Positions 1-7,746 of a stretch of DNA of 46,883 bases are shown piece by piece. This stretch comes from Prevotellaceae bacterium UBA1746 (GTDB lineage: Bacteria > Bacteroidota > Bacteroidia > Bacteroidales > Bacteroidaceae): contig DCHS01000032.1 of the NCBI GenBank assembly GCA_002314875.1, positions 1 to 46,883 on the forward strand, in the 5' to 3' direction. The notes beneath the pieces were generated by a model. That model saw only the letters and a list, made by a program, of their open reading frames with translations. It ran no database searches and was not told where the DNA came from. Made by a program: the position numbers and the translations under genes. Position 1 is the first letter of the stretch. The number at the start of each line of letters is the position of its first letter.

Positions 1-1
1 G

Positions 2-928
2 CACTTCATCAAGCTCATGGGCCGTAGCGCAAGCCACATCGCTCTTGAGTGTGCTCTCGAAACTCAGCCCAATGTTTGCTTAATCTCTGAAGAAGTTGAG
101 CAGAAGGAAATGAGTCTCGACGACGTTGTAACCTATATCGCTCAGATTGTTGCTGATCGCGCAGCTGATGGTAACAACTTCGGTACCGTTCTTATCCCCG
201 AAGGTTTGATCGAATTCATCCCCGCAATCAAGAAGCTCATCAAGGAACTCAACGAAGTTCTCACTGATCCCGCTACTGGTGAAAGCCGTGAATTCGCTAG
301 CAAGGACGAGCAGGTTGCATTCGTAAAGAGCCACATCGCTCCCGAAAACCTCGCTGTTCTCGAATCACTTCCCAAGGATGTTGAGCGTCAGCTCTGCCTC
401 GACCGTGACCCCCACGGTAACGTTCAGGTTTCACTCATCGAAACTGAAAAGCTTCTCTCTGCAATGGTTGCTACCAAGCTCGCTGCATGGAAGGAAGAAG
501 GCAAGTACAATGGTAAGTTCAGCGCTCAGCACCACTTCTTCGGTTATGAAGGTCGTTGCGCTGCTCCCTCAAACTATGATGCTGACTACTGCTATAGTCT
601 CGGTTTCAATGCAAGCCGCTTGATCGCTAACGGTAAGACTGGTTACATGAGTGTTATCCAGAATACTACCGCTCCCGCTGCAGAATGGATTGCTGGTGGT
701 GTGCCTATCACCATGATGATGAACATGGAACGTCGTAATGGTGCTGACAAGCCCGTTATCCGTAAGGCTCTCGTTGAACTCGACGGTGCTCCCTTCAAGT
801 TCTTTGCAGCACACCGTGAAGAGTGGGCAAAGACCACTTCTTACGTATATCCTGGTCCTATCCAGTACTGGGGTCCCACTGAAGTTTGCGATCAGTGCAC
901 CAAGACTCTCGCTCTCGAACAGGCTTAA
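2..928 (+). CDS. pfp: Pyrophosphate--fructose-6-phosphate 1-phosphotransferase, C-terminal part (5' end outside window)
   Basis: The reading frame is open from base 2, so this is the 3' part of a gene cut by the window edge. About 308 residues remain of a protein normally near 550 in this long, plant-like PFP class. The enzyme reversibly phosphorylates fructose 6-phosphate with pyrophosphate instead of ATP in cytoplasmic glycolysis and gluconeogenesis. The first visible residues, HFIKLMGRSASHIALECAL, carry the MGR substrate-binding motif. Further on, GYEGRCAAPSNYDADYCYSLG is the characteristic later motif of this class. The gene ends with TAA and is followed by two hairpins, the second a good terminator. 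The identification is strong; only the N-terminal half with the catalytic GGD motif is unseen. Confidence 0.93.
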   Translation, partial: HFIKLMGRSASHIALECALETQPNVCLISEEVEQKEMSLDDVVTYIAQIVADRAADGNNFGTVLIPEGLIEFIPAIKKLIKELNEVLTDPATGESREFASKDEQVAFVKSHIAPENLAVLESLPKDVERQLCLDRDPHGNVQVSLIETEKLLSAMVATKLAAWKEEGKYNGKFSAQHHFFGYEGRCAAPSNYDADYCYSLGFNASRLIANGKTGYMSVIQNTTAPAAEWIAGGVPITMMMNMERRNGADKPVIRKALVELDGAPFKFFAAHREEWAKTTSYVYPGPIQYWGPTEVCDQCTKTLALEQA

Positions 929-964
929 TGCTCTAAGGAGTATCCCTGTTTCGGGATAATACCA

Positions 965-1016
965 TAGGGGCATGTATCATAAGGATTCATGCCCCTACTC
1001 ATTTTTATTTTTAGAT
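965..1016 (+). terminator. Rho-independent terminator after pfp
   Basis: A 10-bp perfect stem (965-974 with 988-997, arm TAGGGGCATG) and a 13-nt loop are followed by a T-rich run. A smaller 6-bp hairpin (941-946/953-958, arm TATCCC) lies just upstream. Both sit between the pfp stop and the next gene. Confidence 0.75.
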
Positions 1017-1017
1017 A

Positions 1018-1923
1018 ATGGTAAGAAAAAAGATTACGGCAAAACGCAAGCGCATCTCCTATCGACATCAGAAGCATAGGAAGGTGAGTCTCGGTGCTCG
1101 TCTGAAGAAGTTCTTCTTCGGAACGAGTTATCGTCGTGTTTTCTGGACATCTTTTTTCTGCATTGTCTTATTCTACGCTTTCATTTTCTCAACCTATTTT
1201 GCTTCTCCCTATCGTAGTCTTTGGCGAGCAATTTATGGTGATGTTTCCTATCCTGCTGGTTTCAGTATCCATGGTATCGACATCAGTCATCATCAGGGAA
1301 ATATCAAGTGGGAAAAGGTAGCAAATGCAAAGATTGACGATGAACCGATAGCTTTTGTAATGATTAAGGCTACCGAGGGAAAGAGTCATCTTGATGAGAA
1401 TTTCAACGACAATTTCTATCAGGCCCGGGAATACGGGTTTATTCGTGGTGCTTACCACTATTTCTCACCCTCTGTCAGCGGAAAAGAGCAGGCGCAGCAC
1501 TATCTTCACCAGGTTCATCTCGGTGAAGGAGATTTGCCTCCTATCCTTGACATCGAGGAAATTGGCAATCTGACCTTTACACAACTTCAGAAACAGGTTT
1601 TGGATTGGTTAAGGATTGTTGAGGAGCAGTATGATGTTGCTCCGATTATCTACACTGGACTAAAATTCAAGGAAACTTACCTTTCGTCCATCGAGTTCGA
1701 CCGCTATCCATTCTGGATTGCCCATTATTATGTTAAGGAGGTCGGCTATAAGGGAGAATGGCGTTTCTGGCAGCATACCGATGTTGGTCATATCGATGGT
1801 ATTCGCGGTTCTGTGGATCTTGATATCTACAATGGCTCCATGTATGATCTTCGTCATCTTACCATTGGTCACGATGAAGACCCGCTTTTGCAAGAGGATG
1901 CTTTAGCCCCAGATTCTTTATAA
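1018..1923 (+). CDS. Membrane-anchored glycoside hydrolase family 25 lysozyme
   Basis: A 301-residue muramidase-type hydrolase predicted to cut the N-acetylmuramic acid to N-acetylglucosamine linkage of peptidoglycan. The first ~38 residues are very basic. One hydrophobic segment (about 40-62) would anchor the protein in the inner membrane with the catalytic domain in the periplasm. The GH25 domain begins at HGIDISHHQGNIKW (catalytic-site Asp near 88). It contains PPILDIEEI, with the Asp178/Glu180 pair typical of the active site, and ends near DLDIYNG. There is no cleavable signal peptide. It starts 20 bases after the pfp terminator and no clear promoter was found. The 3' flank (1924-2034) carries the GAACC/AAACC repeat tract described in the findings. 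A role in wall remodelling is inferred from the family. Confidence 0.85.
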   Translation: MVRKKITAKRKRISYRHQKHRKVSLGARLKKFFFGTSYRRVFWTSFFCIVLFYAFIFSTYFASPYRSLWRAIYGDVSYPAGFSIHGIDISHHQGNIKWEKVANAKIDDEPIAFVMIKATEGKSHLDENFNDNFYQAREYGFIRGAYHYFSPSVSGKEQAQHYLHQVHLGEGDLPPILDIEEIGNLTFTQLQKQVLDWLRIVEEQYDVAPIIYTGLKFKETYLSSIEFDRYPFWIAHYYVKEVGYKGEWRFWQHTDVGHIDGIRGSVDLDIYNGSMYDLRHLTIGHDEDPLLQEDALAPDSL

Positions 1924-1970
1924 CTACTTTGAATCTCCGGAAGAACCGGACAAACCAGCACCTCCGAACA

Positions 1971-2013
1971 TTGAGCCTTTTGAACTCTTGAACCTTTTTA
2001 AACCTCATTAACC
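1971..2013 (+). repeat. GAACC/AAACC short-repeat tract upstream of the CydA-like gene
   Basis: Loosely spaced copies of GAACt, GAACC, AAACC and TAACC fill this stretch. Similar tracts lie at 5495-5536, 14821-14860, 15862-15925 and 16936-17030. This one ends 8 bases before the ribosome binding site of the next gene. Confidence 0.55.
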
Positions 2014-2020
2014 GCTCTGT

Positions 2021-2026
2021 AAGGAG
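2021..2026 (+). promoter_or_regulatory. Canonical Shine-Dalgarno AAGGAG
   Basis: AAGGAG lies 8 nt before the ATG at 2035. Strong Shine-Dalgarno sites are uncommon in Bacteroidetes and most starts in this window lack one. It fixes the start of the CydA-like gene and argues that the gene is translated. Confidence 0.6.
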
Positions 2027-2034
2027 CAAACAAT

Positions 2035-2934
2035 ATGGCAATTTCTTTAATCATACACTTGGTGCTTGCTGTTGTGCTGACGTTTTCGTTGGCGGCAATG
2101 GGCTATTTTCTCACAAGGCACAACTGCAGAAAGTGTAGTGATACTCTTCGAAAAGCAAAGCATTCGGCTTTTTTCTCTTTTGCTGTGATGTTGCTGCTGT
2201 TTTGCTCTAGCATATACCAGTTCCATAAGATGGCGCATGAAGATCCTATTCAGTATGCTGCAGTCAATGGTTTGATTGAGGGGGGAGAGAATGCTCCTTT
2301 TATTATTGTTCCTGGTATTGAGATCCCCGGAATTCTAGGTATCTATTCAAATGGTAATCCAAATTGGAAAGTCCCTGGTATCAAGGACATTCTCTATTAT
2401 GGTTACCTCGACACCGATTCCACTTTTGTCCCTGCTGTAAAGGTTAAGAAGGAATTGGGAATTAAGGCCTTACAAGCATATGACGCTTATGGCATTCACA
2501 TGCAACACAATAACTATCCCGTTGCAAAAATTACACTTGACTATTTCAACACAAAGAAACAATATATTGACTATGGCCTTTTGAAGAATCCCGAAGATAT
2601 TCTTCCCTCCATCAATCGCGCCTTCTGCTCATTCCACATACTGATTTATTTGTCTAAGATTCTTTTCATTGTCTTCCTTGTTATTCTATGGAAGTTAACC
2701 CGAAAGGATGCTTCTGAAAAGACAGTGGCAAAATACTTCAGTTTCCTACCTCTTCTCATCTGTGTATTGATGTTCTTCTGTGGTTTTATTGTACAAGACA
2801 GTCATGCAAAACCAGTTGAGCAACACGACTACCCGATAGAAGAGATTCCGCAGCAGGCCTTGGATTCTATTGCTGCTCACCCTGAAATTATTCAGGAGAT
2901 TACCCATGGTATGAATCATCAAGACAATAACTAA
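2035..2934 (+). CDS. Truncated, diverged CydA-like (cytochrome bd oxidase subunit I) membrane protein
   Basis: This 299-residue protein has hydrophobic segments near 5-25, 44-62, 201-220 and 237-254. The layout matches the later part of cytochrome bd subunit I. A membrane helix precedes HKMAHEDPIQYAAVNGL, like the CydA QPxKLAAMEGL motif. Next come ENAPFIIVPGIEIPGILG, IDYGLLKNPEDILPSINRAF and GFIVQDSHAKP, like the CydA GWFVAEYGRQP motif. CydA is normally about 500 residues; the N-terminal helices with the first haem ligands are absent. The Met ligand of the FHIM motif is Leu203 here, and the conserved Trp of GWFVAE is Phe251. Electron transfer to oxygen is therefore unlikely, and the role is unknown. 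It has a strong ribosome binding site and lies 16 nt before the purF-like gene. The homology was judged by eye. Confidence 0.6.
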   Translation: MAISLIIHLVLAVVLTFSLAAMGYFLTRHNCRKCSDTLRKAKHSAFFSFAVMLLLFCSSIYQFHKMAHEDPIQYAAVNGLIEGGENAPFIIVPGIEIPGILGIYSNGNPNWKVPGIKDILYYGYLDTDSTFVPAVKVKKELGIKALQAYDAYGIHMQHNNYPVAKITLDYFNTKKQYIDYGLLKNPEDILPSINRAFCSFHILIYLSKILFIVFLVILWKLTRKDASEKTVAKYFSFLPLLICVLMFFCGFIVQDSHAKPVEQHDYPIEEIPQQALDSIAAHPEIIQEITHGMNHQDNN

Positions 2935-2950
2935 CTAAACAATTATTAAT

Positions 2951-4387
2951 ATGGGAGGTTTTTTTGGCACCATCAGTAAGGTGCCTTGCGTAAACGATTT
3001 GTTCTACGGAACGGACTATTGTTCACATCTTGGAACACGCCGTGCTGGTATGGTGACTTATAGCGAAGAGAAAGGATTCCTTCGTACCATTCACAGCTTG
3101 GAAAGCAATTATTTCCGTTCAAAGTTTGAACCTGAATTGGCAAAATTCGTTGGCAATAGCGGTATCGGCGTTATCAGCGATACTGATGCTCAACCTCAGT
3201 TGATGAACAGTCATTTAGGTCGTTTCGCCATCGTGACCGTTGCAAAAGTTGCTAATCTTGAGGCACTTGCTGACGAGATTCTTTCTGCGGGTATGACGCT
3301 GAGTGAGTTTTCCAGCGGACGCATCAATCCTACCGAACTCATCTCGACTTTGATATGCCGTGGAAAGAATTTTGTTGACGGCATAGAGAATGTTTACCAT
3401 AAGGTAAAGGGAAGTTGCTCCCTGCTTATTCTTACCGAAGACGGCATCATCGCCGCTCGCGATACCTGGGGACGTACTCCTATTGTCATTGGTAAGAAGG
3501 ACGGTGCCTACTGTGCTGGTAGCGAAACAACGAGTTTCTCCAATCTTGGCTATGATATCGAACGCTATCTCGGTCCTGGTGAAATCGTTAAGATTACCGC
3601 TGATGGTGTAGAACAACTTCGCAAACCGAACAAGGGCATGCAGATCTGCTCCTTCCTCTGGGTTTATTACGGATTCCCCACTTCCTGCTATGAAGGTCGC
3701 AATGTTGAGGAAGTTCGTTTCCTTACGGGTAAGGCTCTTGGCGAAAAAGACCCTACAGAAGTTGATTGTGCAGCTGGTATCCCAGACTCTGGTGTTGGCA
3801 TGGCCTTCGGTTATGCTGCCGGTCATAAGGTTCCCTATATGCGTGGTATCAGCAAATATACTCCTACCTGGCCCCGTTCATTTACTCCCAGTGTTCAGAG
3901 CCAGCGTGAGTTCATCGCAAAGATGAAGTTGATTCCCAACCAGGCCGTTCTAAAAGACAAGCGCTTTGTATTCTGTGACGACTCTATCGTTCGCGGTACA
4001 CAGCTTCGTGACAACACCGTTGCTCTCCACGAAGGTGGTGCTAAGGAAGTCCACATGCGTATTGCTTGTCCTCCTCTGATCTACGGTTGCCCCTTCATTG
4101 GTTTCACAAGTTCAAAGAGTGACCTTGAATTGATTACACGCCGTATTATCGGTGATTTCGAAGGCGATCCCAACAAGAACCTCGAAGCCTATACCAAGAC
4201 TGATAGTCCAGAATATAAGCGTATGGTAGCAGAAATTGCCAAGCGTCTCAACCTTGACTCTCTGCGTTTCTCTACTTTGGAAGATCTTATTGAAGCCATC
4301 GGTTTGCCGAAGTGCAAAGTTTGTACCCACTGCTTTGACGGTTCAAGTTTCCACACTCTCGAAGACGATAATCTCGATAACGAATAA
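2951..4387 (+). CDS. purF: Amidophosphoribosyltransferase-like protein (PurF family) without the N-terminal Cys nucleophile
   Basis: PurF makes 5-phosphoribosylamine from PRPP and glutamine, the first step of purine synthesis. The 478-residue protein has an N-terminal class II amidotransferase fold (about 1-230), with SHLGTRRAGM and RDTWGRTPIVIG. A phosphoribosyltransferase domain follows, with the PRPP loop FCDDSIVRGTQ near 340-350. Cys233, Cys380, Cys458 and Cys461 match the order and spacing of the four iron-sulphur ligands of Bacillus-type PurF. The protein begins MGGFFG rather than MCGI, so the catalytic Cys that should become residue 1 is Gly. It may use free ammonia, depend on a partner, or do another reaction. 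The gene follows the CydA-like gene by 16 nt and overlaps the next gene by one base. The family is certain; the exact activity is not. Confidence 0.8.
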   Translation: MGGFFGTISKVPCVNDLFYGTDYCSHLGTRRAGMVTYSEEKGFLRTIHSLESNYFRSKFEPELAKFVGNSGIGVISDTDAQPQLMNSHLGRFAIVTVAKVANLEALADEILSAGMTLSEFSSGRINPTELISTLICRGKNFVDGIENVYHKVKGSCSLLILTEDGIIAARDTWGRTPIVIGKKDGAYCAGSETTSFSNLGYDIERYLGPGEIVKITADGVEQLRKPNKGMQICSFLWVYYGFPTSCYEGRNVEEVRFLTGKALGEKDPTEVDCAAGIPDSGVGMAFGYAAGHKVPYMRGISKYTPTWPRSFTPSVQSQREFIAKMKLIPNQAVLKDKRFVFCDDSIVRGTQLRDNTVALHEGGAKEVHMRIACPPLIYGCPFIGFTSSKSDLELITRRIIGDFEGDPNKNLEAYTKTDSPEYKRMVAEIAKRLNLDSLRFSTLEDLIEAIGLPKCKVCTHCFDGSSFHTLEDDNLDNE

Positions 4388-5394
4388 TGACTATTCTTCA
4401 ACAAATTGCACTCGGTCTTTGGGGTATTCTCCCCGGCAATTATAGCGGCATCACCCATGTAGCTGATAATTGCTATGCCATCGTCGATGACAAGGACTAT
4501 ACTGACGGCTTCAAACTCCTTCGTCTTGATATAGATTCTGTCAGTGGTATTATAACAAACGCTTCCTTGGAAGAGCCCAAGGTAATGGCCGAGCGCCGTG
4601 CTGCAAAGAGTGCAGAATATCGTGATTGCGAGGGTGTTGCCTACTATGCCCCTTCTCATACGGTTTTTGTAAGCGGTGAGCAAGATCAGCGTATCATGGA
4701 GTATGCGCTCGATGGTACCCCTACTGGTCGCGAACTGCAGATTCCTGTTTCCATGCAGCGCAGTAAGATCTGCCGAAATCTCGGTTTTGAAGCCCTTACC
4801 TATAACGATAAGACAAAGCGTTTCTGGACAACCCCAGAATCCGTCTTGATGGCCGACGGCGAACATGCGGGCACTTACCAGCGTGCTATTGAAAACCATC
4901 TCCGTTTTGTTGCTTTCAATGAGAACTTCGAGCCCTGCGCTTCCTATGTCTATAAGATGGGAAAGATTACAGCTAAACGCTCCAACGGCAACAGCATCCT
5001 CGGTGTACCTTCTCTCATTGCTTTGGACGATGGCCGACTGATTGTCATGGAACGCGAAGGATTCTTCACCAAGCATCGTTTAGGCAGTTTTGTGAAAGTG
5101 AATCTGTATTTGGTCAACCCCAATATCGCCGTGCAGGTTTCCTTTGATACTCCAATGGAGAAAGTTCCCGAAAGTGCTGTCTTGGAGAAGAAACTCATCT
5201 GTTCCTTCCAGACGAAGTTGAAAATTCGTGAGCGGACACTTTCCAACTATGAAGGAATGTGTCTTGGTCCAAAGCTTGCCGATGGTCGTCAGACGCTCCT
5301 TCTAATCTGTGACTCTCAGAATGGTATGGGCAATAAGTTCTTCCGACTGCAAGATAATGTGAAAGTCATCATTCTCGACAACGAGTTGAACTAA
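4387..5394 (+). CDS. Phytase-like esterase domain protein (PF13449 type)
   Basis: A 335-residue beta-propeller-like protein. Recognisable stretches are GNYSGITHVADNCYAIVDDKD, the DCEGVAYY strand, GFEALTYNDKTKRFWTTPES and the late NYEGMCLGP, typical of the 'esterase-like activity of phytase' domain. No clear lipobox or signal peptide is seen; the N-terminus (MTILQQIALGLWGILPG) is only mildly hydrophobic. Its ATG shares an A with the purF-like TAA stop, so translation is probably coupled. The substrate is unknown; a phosphoester or carboxylester is a family guess. The gene ends before a strong terminator shared with the convergent efflux operon. Confidence 0.65.
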   Translation: MTILQQIALGLWGILPGNYSGITHVADNCYAIVDDKDYTDGFKLLRLDIDSVSGIITNASLEEPKVMAERRAAKSAEYRDCEGVAYYAPSHTVFVSGEQDQRIMEYALDGTPTGRELQIPVSMQRSKICRNLGFEALTYNDKTKRFWTTPESVLMADGEHAGTYQRAIENHLRFVAFNENFEPCASYVYKMGKITAKRSNGNSILGVPSLIALDDGRLIVMEREGFFTKHRLGSFVKVNLYLVNPNIAVQVSFDTPMEKVPESAVLEKKLICSFQTKLKIRERTLSNYEGMCLGPKLADGRQTLLLICDSQNGMGNKFFRLQDNVKVIILDNELN

Positions 5395-5430
5395 AGTAAT
5401 TACAAACTTCTTAGTTCTTTTAAATACCAA

Positions 5431-5468
5431 AAATAATCCCGTTATCCGTTTGGATAGCGGGATTATTT
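5431..5468. terminator. Bidirectional terminator between the esterase gene and the efflux operon
   Basis: A 17-bp stem with one wobble pair (5431-5447 with 5452-5468) and a 4-nt loop is flanked by A-rich sequence before it and T-rich sequence after it, so it can serve both convergent units. A tract of AAACC/TAACC repeats (5495-5536) separates it from the operon end. Confidence 0.85.
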
Positions 5469-5537
5469 AATTAAGAATTACGAGCCTCTTGCCCCTATAA
5501 ACCTTTATTAACCTCATAAGTCTTTATAAACCTTTCA

Positions 5538-6653
5538 TCAATTGCTCTTTTTATAACTGATGATGGCCCAGGCGTTGAGGAAAAGACCAAAGGCCAAGAG
5601 AATGATGAAGTTCGGGAGAAGCTGCTGGACATTGCTGCCACGAAGGAAGATCATACGCATGGCATCAATAAAGTACTTCAAAGGGTTGCACGCCGCAATA
5701 GTCTGCGCCCAATTGGGCATGGAGGCCGTCGGAGTGAAGAGGCCACTCATCAGCAGGAATATCAGCATGAAGAAGAACATGACGAACATCGCCTGTTGCA
5801 TGGTGTCTGAGTAATTGGAAATGATGAGTCCCATACCGCTGATCAACAGAATGTAAACACTGGCAAAGGCATAGATGCTCAACATGGAACCAGCAGGTGC
5901 GAAGCCATAGGTGAGCCACGCGAGAAAGAGGGCAAAGTTCAAGACGAGGAAGCCCATCAGCCAATAAGGAAGTAGTTTGGCCAAGATAAACTGCATGCGG
6001 GTTACTGGCGAAACATTCATCTGCTCAATTGTTCCTTTCTCCTTTTCTCCAACGATATTGAGGGCTGGGAGGAAACCTGCTAACAGCGTGAGCAACATGG
6101 TCATCATTGCCGGAATCATAAATCGTTTGTAGTCCAGCGTAGGATTGAAGAGGTAACGTTCACTCAACGACAGTGTCTTCTGGCTGATAGATGGTTGTGC
6201 TGATTGTTCTACGATGATTTCCTGATTGAAATCCTGAACAATTTGGTTCAAATATGCCGATCCCAACTGTCCCTTTGTACCATTTACCGCATTCGCCGAT
6301 ATCATCACGCGGCTGTCTTCTGTGGGGCGGAAAAGATTCTTTCCGAAGTCAGGTGCAATCGTCATTATAATATCCGCTTTACTGCGTTGCACGAGATCGG
6401 AGGCTTCCTGATAGGAATCAACATTCCCTGCACTGAGGAAATACCCCGAAGCTGTAGCTTTCTCTTGCAAACGTCTTGACTCTACACTATGATCCTGATC
6501 CACAAAGACAATCTTCACGTTCTTGATTTCCTGAGTAGCTGCCCAGGGCATCACAAGAATCATCATGAGTGGAAACATCACCATCAGTTTGGGCATAAAC
6601 GAGTTACGGACAAACTGCTTGAATTCTTTTTGTATTAAATATTTCAGAACCAT
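5538..6653 (-). CDS. ABC-2 type transporter permease (second permease of the efflux operon)
   Basis: A 371-residue inner-membrane permease of the YbhR/YbhS type. One N-terminal helix (about 20-40) is followed by a large extracytoplasmic domain (40-175). Five or six C-terminal helices follow, with the signature NIVGEKEKGTIEQMNVSPVTRMQFILAKLLPYW near 200-232. It would pair with the other permease as the membrane channel of an ATP-driven exporter. It is last in the operon, 1 nt after the first permease stop, so translational coupling is likely. Substrates cannot be inferred; relatives export drugs, dyes or lipophilic compounds. Confidence 0.88.
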   Translation of the reverse strand: MVLKYLIQKEFKQFVRNSFMPKLMVMFPLMMILVMPWAATQEIKNVKIVFVDQDHSVESRRLQEKATASGYFLSAGNVDSYQEASDLVQRSKADIIMTIAPDFGKNLFRPTEDSRVMISANAVNGTKGQLGSAYLNQIVQDFNQEIIVEQSAQPSISQKTLSLSERYLFNPTLDYKRFMIPAMMTMLLTLLAGFLPALNIVGEKEKGTIEQMNVSPVTRMQFILAKLLPYWLMGFLVLNFALFLAWLTYGFAPAGSMLSIYAFASVYILLISGMGLIISNYSDTMQQAMFVMFFFMLIFLLMSGLFTPTASMPNWAQTIAACNPLKYFIDAMRMIFLRGSNVQQLLPNFIILLAFGLFLNAWAIISYKKSN

Positions 6654-6654
6654 A

Positions 6655-7746
6655 TTATTCCAATCTTAGTTTGAACTTTTTGAGGCTGACAGTGAGAACT
6701 AAGAAAATCATTCCGCAGATGACAGAGAATTCTTGAAGAATATCTGCAAATGTACAGCCTTGCAGCATTACTTTCTTGACAGCGGAGATAAACCAGCGAA
6801 CAGGTACGACGCACGATATCCATTGTAGAATTTCCGGCATGGATTCTATCGGGAACATCATTCCCGAGAGGAGCATCGTTGGCATCATCATCACCATACC
6901 CGATATCAGCATAGCCGCCATCTGTGTCTCGACGAGCGTTGAAATCAGCAAACCGAACGAGAGGGCAAGGAATACGAAGAGCAGACAAATGCCGATGAGC
7001 AGTGGAAGAGAACCCACGATGGGAACATCCAAAACATAAACGGAGAGTATCAGTATGGTTCCAATGTTCACCATCGAGAGGGTGAAGTAGGGTACGAGTT
7101 TCGCCAGTACAATGGTTACTGGTGGCAGTGGAGATGCGAGGAGTGTTTCCATCGTTCCCTGTTCTTTCTCACGTACAATGGCAATACTCGTCATCATCGC
7201 GCAGATGAGCATGAGTATCAAGCCCATAACGCCTGGTACAAAGTTGTATGCACCTTTCTGTTGTGGATTGTAGAGCATGCGGACGGAAGTTGCTATCTTT
7301 GGTGCATTTACGCCAGTCTGACTTTGTTGCGATGCCATTTCCTGCAACTGCGAGGCAAGAATACCCTTGGCATAGTTTACGACCATGTTAGCCTGGTTCG
7401 GTTCTGCTCCGTCAGCAACAAACTGCACCGCACTGTTGTCCTCGTTGAAAACCACAACAAGACTCGTTCCGCCTTTTAAGAATAGCGGTTCAATTTCGCT
7501 GTTCTGATGAAGGATGGTTTTTACCGTGAAATAGGGACTTGCCTCAAAGCGCTCGATGATACGGTTCACAAGGACATCGCTTTTCGGTGCAAGCACAGCG
7601 ATGTTGGCATTGCGAACTTCCGTCGTTATGGCGAAACCGAAGAGAAGGATCTGAATGATGGGCATCACCAGAAGAATCATCATCGTTCGCTTGTCGCGGA
7701 AGATGTGGCGAAATTCCTTACGGACAAATTGAATAAACTTTTTCAT
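6655..7746 (-). CDS. ABC-2 type transporter permease (first permease of the efflux operon)
   Basis: A 363-residue permease with the same architecture as its downstream neighbour. It has the N-terminal KEFRHIFRDKRTMMILLVMPIIQ helix, a periplasmic domain (about 45-170) and IVREKEQGTMETLLASPLPPVTIVLAKL before the final helices. The two permeases are diverged paralogues and probably form a heterodimer. The start codon overlaps the stop of the ATPase gene by 4 nt (7743-7746). Confidence 0.88.
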   Translation of the reverse strand: MKKFIQFVRKEFRHIFRDKRTMMILLVMPIIQILLFGFAITTEVRNANIAVLAPKSDVLVNRIIERFEASPYFTVKTILHQNSEIEPLFLKGGTSLVVVFNEDNSAVQFVADGAEPNQANMVVNYAKGILASQLQEMASQQSQTGVNAPKIATSVRMLYNPQQKGAYNFVPGVMGLILMLICAMMTSIAIVREKEQGTMETLLASPLPPVTIVLAKLVPYFTLSMVNIGTILILSVYVLDVPIVGSLPLLIGICLLFVFLALSFGLLISTLVETQMAAMLISGMVMMMPTMLLSGMMFPIESMPEILQWISCVVPVRWFISAVKKVMLQGCTFADILQEFSVICGMIFLVLTVSLKKFKLRLE

